Below are positions 7,656 to 14,153 of a DNA stretch of 48,485 bases, in pieces; the stretch's first letter is position 1, and each line of letters begins with the position of its first letter. The position numbers and the translations under genes are program-made. Source of the DNA: Hydrogenophaga sp. 2FB (GTDB lineage: Bacteria; Pseudomonadota; Gammaproteobacteria; Burkholderiales; Burkholderiaceae_C). Location: contig NZ_SCML01000048.1 in the NCBI RefSeq assembly GCF_005503365.1, positions 1-48,485 of the forward strand, read 5' to 3'. The notes under the pieces are model-generated. The model had not been told where the DNA came from, made no database searches, and was given only the letters and a program-made list of their open reading frames with translations.

Positions 7656-9572
7656 TCAGGCCTTGGCCTTTGCCTTCTTGTTCAGAGACGGCATGTCATC
7701 ACGGTTGCCGACCACCATGGCGACGAAGTCGTCTCGGGCCTGGTCGGGGTTGTTCCAGATGCCACGGCCAGTGGAGTCGGCAAAGCCCAGCGCCAGGGCC
7801 TCTACGACGCCACGGTTGAGCTTGACCTCGATGCCGTCGTACGAACCCAGCGTGTTGATGGCACCCATTCGAGTCATCACACGGGACAACGTGTAGTTCA
7901 TGTTGCCCGCGGCGAGGTTGGCCAATCCCGTGCACAGGCGATCGGTGGATTCACGCAGGTGCGCCTCGTAGGCGGCTTCGCTCTTCCCCTTGGCCTCGAG
8001 GGCTGCGGGTGACAGGGAGATGCGCTCGAAGAACGAGTCGGCCAGCGCCGCACCAAAACGGAAGGAGAAGTCCTGCTCGGATGCTTTGGTCTCGTTGCCG
8101 ATGTTGGCGTCGAACTTGACCTGGTTGAGGTCGCCGGTGGCCATGAGTTCGTCAGCCAAGGGGATGGCATCGGTCAACATCGCTCGCATGAAACCCACGT
8201 AACGCTCTGCAAGCACGCCGCCGGCAGTGCCCTTGACAACGTGGCCGATTTCCTCGGCAAAGATGGTGGGGCTGGCATTGGACTCGCGCGCCATGACGAA
8301 GTAGGGCAGCACTTTGGCCATGGCGTTTTCGAGCGAACGGGAGTTCGGCTTCGGAATGCCTCGAGCGCTGCGGCCGTCGCCCACGGGTTCGCGGAAGATG
8401 CCATCCTCGTTGCCGTACTTGCCGATGAAGGCGCTGAAAAGCGCGTCGCCGGTCTCGGCGTACTTGGAAGCCACGCGTTGAGCCCAGTCACGCGGTGTGT
8501 CGCGCACTCGGACCTTGAACACACGGGTCACCTCGGCATCCGATTGCTCGGATTGGGTGTTGGTGTTGTCTTCCGAGCCCATGTTGCCGGTGAAGGTGAC
8601 CATGGCATTGCCGATGTCCATCACGCCCGAATAGCGGTTGCTCTGGGCCACCTCCAGCAGAACGTTGCGCACCGATTCCGAGGCGTTGGCCACGTCATCG
8701 AAGTTCACGAGAGAAAACGGGGTCTTCGTGGCCATCGCAAAGCGACGGTTGGGCAGCATCTCGGCGACGTACTCCACCGATGCGTCGGCCTTCACAGGAG
8801 CGTACGTCGTCAGGCGAATGGCATTGGTGCCCTTCTTGACCTGGATCTGCAGGCGGCCGTCCACCGCTTCGTCACCATCGCGCAGCATGGACACGCCGCC
8901 GCCAATCTTTTTGGCGTCTTCGATCACCTGGCGAATCAGGGTGTTGACGAGCAGGTCCAGTTGCGCCGGCTCGCCCTTGAGGACCAGGTCAACAGCGCGC
9001 AGGGACCCCTTCATGTATTCGGTCGGCTCTGCCGAGGCAACTTTTGCCAACGCAGACATTCCGCGCGCACGGCTGGCGACTTCGGCCAAGAGCCAGTCGC
9101 CGGCGTTGTTGCTACGCGAGATCGCGCCCATGCCCGGCGTGTACTCACCCTTGGATGGCAGGCCGCCGATATCCATTGGGGAGTTTTTGCCTGAGAGGTT
9201 GACGGTGAAGTAGTAGAAGTCCTTGGGCGTGAACTGGTGGCCATCCGTGGGGTTTTCCACGAAGTTCAGTTCAGCGACTTCGCAGAACTCTTTGATGGCT
9301 GCGCGAATCAGCGTGGTTTTACCCACGCCCGGCTCGCCTTCAAGGTAGAAGGGGACCTTCGGCTCGCCCTTGAAGGTGCCTGGGATCATCTTGATGCCCG
9401 CCTTGCCGGAGATGCGCTCAGCGTGAGCGTCGATCTTGGCGTCAACAGCCGGATCGATTCCCTTGAACCTCCGGGCAATGTCAAACAACAGATGCTGGCG
9501 GCATTCGTCGGAAGACCAGTTGACGAAGGGGCTGGAAGCCAGGTCGGAGGGGGCGGACGATTTCTTTGCCAT
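7656..9572 (-). CDS. AAA+ ATPase, MoxR/dynein-like, with large insertion
   Basis: A 638-residue protein starting MAKKSS, with a GGAG site upstream. Walker A GEPGVGKTT is at 79-87. The Walker B-like SLVNFDD is at about 287-293, and a sensor-1-like TFTGN ends at N330. About 200 residues separate Walker A from Walker B, far more than in a plain MoxR module. The Walker B ends Asp-Asp rather than Asp-Glu. MoxR-type ATPases usually remodel or load protein complexes, often with a VWA partner; none is seen here. Instead it leads an operon with the sigma factor, which suggests that it controls or is controlled by that factor. Promoter site A (9638-9657) lies 66 bases upstream. Confidence 0.75.
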   Translation of the reverse strand: MAKKSSAPSDLASSPFVNWSSDECRQHLLFDIARRFKGIDPAVDAKIDAHAERISGKAGIKMIPGTFKGEPKVPFYLEGEPGVGKTTLIRAAIKEFCEVAELNFVENPTDGHQFTPKDFYYFTVNLSGKNSPMDIGGLPSKGEYTPGMGAISRSNNAGDWLLAEVASRARGMSALAKVASAEPTEYMKGSLRAVDLVLKGEPAQLDLLVNTLIRQVIEDAKKIGGGVSMLRDGDEAVDGRLQIQVKKGTNAIRLTTYAPVKADASVEYVAEMLPNRRFAMATKTPFSLVNFDDVANASESVRNVLLEVAQSNRYSGVMDIGNAMVTFTGNMGSEDNTNTQSEQSDAEVTRVFKVRVRDTPRDWAQRVASKYAETGDALFSAFIGKYGNEDGIFREPVGDGRSARGIPKPNSRSLENAMAKVLPYFVMARESNASPTIFAEEIGHVVKGTAGGVLAERYVGFMRAMLTDAIPLADELMATGDLNQVKFDANIGNETKASEQDFSFRFGAALADSFFERISLSPAALEAKGKSEAAYEAHLRESTDRLCTGLANLAAGNMNYTLSRVMTRMGAINTLGSYDGIEVKLNRGVVEALALGFADSTGRGIWNNPDQARDDFVAMVVGNRDDMPSLNKKAKAKA

Positions 9573-9637
9573 GGGGGCTCCAGATTGATTTGCCGCTTCC
9601 GATGTGCCACCGGTTGCAGGCCAGGTCTTGTTGATGT

Positions 9638-9657
9638 GTAAAGGTGATATCCTTTAC
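9638..9657. promoter_or_regulatory. site A of shared element: perfect 7-bp palindrome
   Basis: GTAAAGG-TGATAT-CCTTTAC is a perfect inverted repeat with 7-bp arms between the divergent genes at 9572 (minus) and 9810 (plus). Its right half, ATATC-CT-TTACGC (9647-9659), matches the other six sites. Symmetry points to a dimeric DNA-binding protein. Confidence 0.65.
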
Positions 9658-9725
9658 GCAGCTTGATGCAGTTTCAAAACGCCTCGATGAGGCGTCAACT
9701 GGAAGGCGTCAGAACACAATATGTG

Positions 9726-9745
9726 CGGAGTATATCAGTTACGCA
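9726..9745. promoter_or_regulatory. site G of shared element
   Basis: GCGGAGTATATCAGTTACGC plus the following A aligns to site B, identical in GTATATC and TTACGCA. It lies 65-84 bases before the likely start (9810) of the plus-strand gene, and so probably controls it. It also argues that the ATGs before 9746 are not the real start. Confidence 0.5.
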
Positions 9746-9809
9746 TCAAATGCAAAGTCGGATATCCACCGAAAGAAGCGCGGATCAGTTGATCGGCTTG
9801 AGTGCGAAA

Positions 9810-10367
9810 ATGTGCATTTCTGAAGCAGTCAAACTCTGCGCTCGTGCCACGTCTGTTTTGGCGCCGGCGCTCTGGGCGAAGCTGCGGCAGGCATCACATC
9901 CGCCCATGCCCAACATACAAGCTCCCGACGAAGAGATTCCCGGTCTCTGGGATGAGCTGCGCCCGTTGTTGGAAACCATGTCGGAGCACGAGGCCGAGAC
10001 CAGCGCATTGGTGGGGTCGCTTTTGAACGTTCCCGATCCACGCGATCTTGTGGGCCGTACCCCGTTGATGCTTGCCTACTGGCTTGGCAACTTGCCCGCC
10101 GGACACGTGATCGGTCGCCGCGGCGAGAACTACGATCTCCTCGATCGTGAGGGGCACGATGGCCACTGGTACCTCGCGCACCGTGGTCAGGGTGCACGCA
10201 TGCGCGGCGTGAGCAACTTCATACTTCAGCACCTGGCGCGAAAAGCGCTCTACAAGGTCATCGAAGAAGAATCGCTCGCTCCCAAGCTGGCTGGCACAGT
10301 TCACACTGAAACGCCATCAGCCGGCCCCAGGGCTGATCGCTTGGGGGATGACGGGAAGGTCGTATAG
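9810..10367 (+). CDS. hypothetical protein
   Basis: The frame is open from 9663 (TTG, then ATG 9666), but the first 49 codons are AT-richer, cover regulatory site G, and do not look like protein. The ATG at 9810 (MCISEAVKL) or the one at 9750 is preferred, giving about 185 residues. None has a strong ribosome-binding site. The protein is soluble and mainly helical; residues around RDLVGRTPLMLAYWLGNLP and GVSNFILQHLARKALYKVIEEE look structured. No family recognised. It is the only plus-strand gene in the left 21 kb of backbone apart from umuC, and is divergent from the AAA+/sigma operon. Confidence 0.55.
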   Translation: MCISEAVKLCARATSVLAPALWAKLRQASHPPMPNIQAPDEEIPGLWDELRPLLETMSEHEAETSALVGSLLNVPDPRDLVGRTPLMLAYWLGNLPAGHVIGRRGENYDLLDREGHDGHWYLAHRGQGARMRGVSNFILQHLARKALYKVIEEESLAPKLAGTVHTETPSAGPRADRLGDDGKVV

Positions 10368-10407
10368 CGCGTCGACCGGGAAGCCGGAGCCACATTCCCC
10401 GTGTTTC

Positions 10408-10416
10408 TGTGGATAA
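10408..10416 (-). other. isolated perfect DnaA box
   Basis: TGTGGATAA on the plus strand is the exact complement of the consensus DnaA box TTATCCACA. It lies in the 269-base non-coding stretch 10368-10636, five bases before a GGGGATTC/GAATCCCC hairpin. Only one box is seen, so this alone does not define an origin. Confidence 0.4.
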
Positions 10417-10420
10417 CGTT

Positions 10421-10445
10421 GGGGATTCCTTTGGGGCGAATCCCC
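10421..10445. repeat. inverted repeat, 8-bp arms, 9-base loop
   Basis: GGGGATTC (10421-10428) and GAATCCCC (10438-10445) are perfect complements. No T-tract follows, so it is not a typical terminator. Next to the DnaA box it could be a protein-binding or replication-related structure. Confidence 0.45.
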
Positions 10446-10568
10446 TTGAGGCACGGCCCGCTTGAGCCGGCGCTAGATTGCCTTGTTTTTGAGCACAGGA
10501 ACAAGTGGTCGGCAAGCCTACCGTGAGCACTGCCCTCCATCGAGGAGGCCCATGAATCCGAAACTGAA

Positions 10569-10600
10569 AAGCCCCGGCAGATTTGCGCTGCTCGGGGCTT
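10569..10600 (-). terminator. rho-independent terminator of the HU/H1-like gene
   Basis: The stem AAGCCCCG/CGGGGCTT continues inward as GCAG/CTGC around the loop ATTTGCG. Read on the minus strand it ends GGGGCTTTTC, a short T-run. It lies 37 bases after the stop of the 11128 gene. Confidence 0.7.
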
Positions 10601-10636
10601 CATGATGATGGCGCAAAGCGCGCCAGTCGCGCGCGA

Positions 10637-11128
10637 TTACAGCGCGGCGTCTTTCAGCTTCTTCAGCGAGCGCACCTTGATGCGCACGGTGGCCGGCTTG
10701 GCAGCGAATTCGCGCTCCACCTTGGTGAAGGGGTCGATGCCGCGGCGCTTCTTCTTTGCCGGGATGGCCAGGGAGGTGACCTTCAGCAAGCCAGGAAGGG
10801 TGAATTCCCCCAGGCCCTTCTTGTTCACGGAAGCGAGCACCGTCAGCTCCAGGCCGGCCAGCACGGCTTTCACGGCCTTGGCATCAACACCGGTGAGCTC
10901 AGCCAGGTGGACTTGCAGAGCAGTCTTCGAGAGCGCAGTCTTGATGGGCTTCAGTGCTGCGGGCAAAACGTTCAGCGCAGGCTTTGCCGCGGCCGATTTC
11001 ACGGGCGCTGCTTTCACAGGAGCCACCTTGACAGAAGTCGCCTTCTTCACCGGAGCGGACTTCTTCACTGGAGCAGCCTTCTTCACCGGGGAAGGTTTTG
11101 CGGCTGCGGTCTTCTTGGTAGTTGCCAT
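10637..11128 (-). CDS. HU-family DNA-binding protein with H1-like Lys/Ala/Pro tail
   Basis: A 163-residue nucleoid-associated protein. Residues 1-50 are a histone H1-like tail of repeated PVKKAAPVKK-type units, strongly basic. Residues about 60-160 are an HU/IHF-like fold (TALQVHLAELTGVDAKAVKAVLAGLELTV, then GEFTLPGLLKV, and RKG-like KKKRRGIDPFT), ending LKKLKDAAL, as in the DNA-binding proteins common in Burkholderiales. It likely compacts the element's DNA or acts as a stealth H-NS/HU-type silencer to limit fitness cost. An AAGGA site precedes the ATG. It has its own terminator (10569-10600) and lies just downstream of the DotA gene terminator, so it is probably a monocistronic unit. Confidence 0.85.
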   Translation of the reverse strand: MATTKKTAAAKPSPVKKAAPVKKSAPVKKATSVKVAPVKAAPVKSAAAKPALNVLPAALKPIKTALSKTALQVHLAELTGVDAKAVKAVLAGLELTVLASVNKKGLGEFTLPGLLKVTSLAIPAKKKRRGIDPFTKVEREFAAKPATVRIKVRSLKKLKDAAL

Positions 11129-11234
11129 TTCGAATTCAATCCTTGTGTAGTTGAGCGCCTTTGCGCAGCGGCCATTTTAGGCATGGCGTTCGATGCAGGC
11201 TCTTGGGGCTGCGCTGGACGCATTCTCAGAATGG

Positions 11235-11268
11235 AAAAAGGGCAGGGGTTTGCACCTCCTGCCCTTTC
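11235..11268 (-). terminator. terminator after the dotA/traY-like gene
   Basis: The 10-bp stem AAAGGGCAGG/CCTGCCCTTT has an 11-base loop. On the minus strand it is followed by TT and CC, with extra A/T on both flanks. It lies 16 bases past the stop of the DotA-like gene. Confidence 0.75.
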
Positions 11269-11283
11269 GTTTTTGCGTTGGCC

Positions 11284-13512
11284 TTACTCTTTCGAGCCGC
11301 CACCGCCTTTTCCGCCATCCCGGCGCAGCATGGTGGCAGACAGGCCCGCTTTCACTTCGGTCAGCACGCGTGCGGAGGAGGAATTGGCCTGTTGTGCACC
11401 TTGAGCAAACTCTTGCGCTTTCTCGTAACCCGCGAACTGACCGCCGATCCAGGTGTAGACCTTCTGTGCAAGGTCATAGACCAAAGTCAAGCTCGTGCGA
11501 ACCACCGTCCAGATCATGACCACATAGAGGCAGACCAAAACGGCGATGGAAGCCAGGCCAGTCGTCGAGTTGGCCTGGACTGAGTTGATCGTCGCCGAAA
11601 ACGCAATCGCGGTGAATTTGCACATCGGATCCAGAATCAGGAATGCACCGATGAGGCCCAGGATGATGAAGATGGGACGCGTCGCCGTTTCGAGCAGGAT
11701 CATGTAGCCGCCGGCCGCGCGCTGGCCAGCGAAGCCATCTCCATCGGGGTTCAAGTGACCGGCAAGCCAGATGGGTGCCGCGACAACCGCTGAGAACACG
11801 GCCATCAGCCAGCCCAGAACGGCCCCGGTGGTCATCAGGAATGGGAGAGTGGGAAGAATCAGCGACATCATGATGCCAGCGAAGAAGAGAACGCCGGCAA
11901 GCGTATAGATGACTGGGGCAGCACCTTTCATGAGCTCGGAGAAGATACCCCCAAGAGCCGATCCACCCAGGCTCCCGACTTTGGCGGCAATCTTTGCAAC
12001 GCCAGGAATTGCATTTGCAGCCTTGTCGATTCCATACACAAGGACCGCAATGCCCTGCGCTGTCACCATCATCGCATCGCCCTTGTTCTTGATTTGAACC
12101 ATGGCATGGTCAGAGTTACCTGGGTCAAATGCAACCAACTCACCAATCCATTTGGCGAGTGAATCGCCCGGGTTGAACGAGTCGCTCGTGTCTCCCGCGA
12201 AACCATTCTCAATTCTGGCGTTGATGCTGTCGAGATCGGTGACCATGTCCTTTGTGGTGAGCCCGGCAACATCAATGTCGCCAAGATGCGAGGAGGAATA
12301 CACAGGCGTCTGAGAGACCACTTCATTCATCTTGGTGCGAATGGCTGCCATCTGGAAAAATGCAGGACCAGCCATCATCCATCCAGCTTCGCGGCTGTCT
12401 TCCATGAACGAGTCCAGGTCGCCCTTGATGGTGTTCACGGATGCTGCGAGTGGGGCTTTGGTGTTCGTCATGTAAATCTGAACACCTTTGGCAATCGCGC
12501 TCTTCACCAAGGCCTTGAGCTGTACGTCGTTCAGATCAACCTGGTTTTGGTTCGCATCTGCTTTCGCAGCAATTTGGGCTGCGGCTTCACGCAGTGGACC
12601 CTCGGATGCCATTGTGATGGCCCGGGTCTGCTGGTCGATGAGCGTTTTCATCGCCGCTGCAGTGGCCTTCTCATCGCCTGAGCTGGCCCCAGCGATGGCA
12701 TCACTTCTTCCAAGGATTCCGCTGGTAGCGGATTGCACCGCGAATGATCTGCTGGTCCTCACATACTGCAGTGAGTTGACTTCCCCGCAGTTGTTCATTT
12801 CGCTGGTGTTCGGTAGGCCGTACTGCAGAGTCGTTCGATACGTGGAGCCATCGGGCGCTGCCAATGGCTTCACCGTGATGCCGTGCGCCTGCTGAGATGA
12901 CTCGGTCTTGATGGCCAAGCAGACTTCGGCAAGGAGGACATCCTTGAGGAGGTGCTCAACTTTCTGCTGATGCAGAGCGCTTTCAACTGCAGTCTGCGCC
13001 TGGGATCCAGCGAACCCCTTCATGGCATGGCCCCAAACAGCGGAGCCGCCTCCGCTGCCAGCCATGGCCAGCCAAAGAATCAAGTGCTGGGCTGTCGAGT
13101 AGCCCGTTGACAGCGGCACCATCATGCCCGTGCCCATGATGAATCGAAGCGGCACCCAGGTGCTGCTCCACTTTCTACCGAGCACCTCGCCATCCTGAGC
13201 CGAGTTCAGCGTGCCAATGATTGACACCCAGGTAAACATCAGGGTGCCGAACGCTAGCGCGAAGATGTTGAGCTGCTGCATCGCAGCGCCCAGCATCGGA
13301 ACTTGTGTGTCCGCGTTCCAGTCGCCAAAGATTGCCTTGAGCACCCACAGGCTCATGTCACCCTCTTTGGGCATGAAGTCACCAAGGGATGGGTTGACCG
13401 GGATTTGCGCCTGCGCCATGGCAATGCCCGCCGAGAGCATGAGGACCAGGAAAACCCCGATGCCGTTGACTCGGTGACGCTTTCGGGCGAATGCGATGGA
13501 AGGGCTTGTCAT
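11284..13512 (-). CDS. traY: DotA/TraY-family type IVB secretion (conjugation) membrane protein
   Basis: A 742-residue polytopic inner-membrane protein from the ATG at 13512, which has GGAG 8 bases upstream (the frame is open to 13530). A signal-like segment ends AMAQA, then come hydrophobic segments around residues 60-150 (GTLMFTWVSIIG; LILWLAMAGSGGGSAVWG), a long periplasmic domain (about 160-480), and a cluster of membrane segments (about 500-690). The motifs GRKWSSTWVPLRFIMGTG and MMVPLSTGYS are typical of DotA/TraY. IncI plasmid TraY is about the same length; Legionella DotA is longer. In type IVB systems this protein is part of the translocation complex and has been linked to entry exclusion in IncI plasmids. 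It follows the IcmV-like gene, as traY follows traX in IncI plasmids. Confidence 0.85.
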   Translation of the reverse strand: MTSPSIAFARKRHRVNGIGVFLVLMLSAGIAMAQAQIPVNPSLGDFMPKEGDMSLWVLKAIFGDWNADTQVPMLGAAMQQLNIFALAFGTLMFTWVSIIGTLNSAQDGEVLGRKWSSTWVPLRFIMGTGMMVPLSTGYSTAQHLILWLAMAGSGGGSAVWGHAMKGFAGSQAQTAVESALHQQKVEHLLKDVLLAEVCLAIKTESSQQAHGITVKPLAAPDGSTYRTTLQYGLPNTSEMNNCGEVNSLQYVRTSRSFAVQSATSGILGRSDAIAGASSGDEKATAAAMKTLIDQQTRAITMASEGPLREAAAQIAAKADANQNQVDLNDVQLKALVKSAIAKGVQIYMTNTKAPLAASVNTIKGDLDSFMEDSREAGWMMAGPAFFQMAAIRTKMNEVVSQTPVYSSSHLGDIDVAGLTTKDMVTDLDSINARIENGFAGDTSDSFNPGDSLAKWIGELVAFDPGNSDHAMVQIKNKGDAMMVTAQGIAVLVYGIDKAANAIPGVAKIAAKVGSLGGSALGGIFSELMKGAAPVIYTLAGVLFFAGIMMSLILPTLPFLMTTGAVLGWLMAVFSAVVAAPIWLAGHLNPDGDGFAGQRAAGGYMILLETATRPIFIILGLIGAFLILDPMCKFTAIAFSATINSVQANSTTGLASIAVLVCLYVVMIWTVVRTSLTLVYDLAQKVYTWIGGQFAGYEKAQEFAQGAQQANSSSARVLTEVKAGLSATMLRRDGGKGGGGSKE

Positions 13513-13574
13513 TTTTGGACTCCAGCTCAACGGGTGGTACCGCTAGGATCGATCTGCAGGGAAAACTCAGTGAC

Positions 13575-14048
13575 TCACAGCACCAGGTAGGTGCCTCGAA
13601 TACGGATTCCGTCTTGGAGACGGATCAAGTCGCGGTTCTGGATCTGCCAGGCGCGAAAGCCGTAGAGGTAGCCACGAACGAAAATGCCAACCGCCCAAAA
13701 TGCGCTGACACCACCGAACAGAAGCGAAGAGGTGATTGCAAGCCACACAGCGTAGACAAGGACAAACGCCCCAATCACATACATGGCCACGTGCAGGTTC
13801 TTCAGCTTTTCGAGCTGGGAAGAGAGGAATTCCTCGGTGAGCCCCTGGCGCGCGACTGCGGCATCGAATGTCTCGACGCGCTTGGGCGCGACGTTTCCGC
13901 TCAGCAGCCCCTTGTAGGTGCGGAACACTTCTTTGTTGAAGCCAGCCAGATGAGTCGGGTATGCCATTTCCCGTTGCTGGTTCCAGAAGCCCGAGGCCCA
14001 GCGCTTCAAGACACCTGGTTTTTTGACGTTTTTGTCTGCTGCGACCAC
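13575..14048 (-). CDS. IcmV/TraX-like type IVB secretion protein
   Basis: A 157-residue inner-membrane protein. A basic N-terminus (1-30) is followed by a soluble part with FDAAVARQGLTEEFL, two adjacent membrane segments (about 85-125), and a C-terminal RGYLYGFRAWQIQNRDL. Size, the two-helix layout and the aromatic FRAWQIQNR end resemble Legionella IcmV. In IncI plasmids the equivalent position upstream of traY is held by traX. The gene lies 62 bases upstream of the DotA-like gene on the same strand and is preceded by a strong promoter overlapping site B. The role is probably as an accessory partner of DotA. The assignment rests on pattern and context. Confidence 0.6.
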   Translation of the reverse strand: MVAADKNVKKPGVLKRWASGFWNQQREMAYPTHLAGFNKEVFRTYKGLLSGNVAPKRVETFDAAVARQGLTEEFLSSQLEKLKNLHVAMYVIGAFVLVYAVWLAITSSLLFGGVSAFWAVGIFVRGYLYGFRAWQIQNRDLIRLQDGIRIRGTYLVL

Positions 14049-14091
14049 GCTGGTCTCCTTGAAAGCCGCGCAAAACTTCTGCGCATAGGGT

Positions 14092-14111
14092 GTAAAGTAT
14101 ATCCATTACGC
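14092..14111 (-). promoter_or_regulatory. site B of shared element overlapping a consensus-like promoter
   Basis: GTAAAGTATATCCATTACGC on the plus strand. Read on the minus strand, TTGAGA - 16 bases - TATACT forms a very good sigma-70 promoter for the icmV/dotA pair, and the palindromic element covers its -10 box. The start codon is 43 bases downstream. Confidence 0.7.
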
Positions 14112-14153
14112 ACAGTTTCTCAATTCCCTGTCGAGCAGGGAATGGCTGTGTGG

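Noticed and set aside
6643..7896. Plus-strand 417-codon frame
   Set aside because: Opposite strand of the sigma factor and the end of the AAA+ gene; Cys/His-rich composition is a mirror artefact.
10368..10636. A small gene in the gap (90- and 100-codon minus frames)
   Set aside because: They overlap a terminator and the hairpin, lack ribosome-binding sites and have no protein-like pattern.
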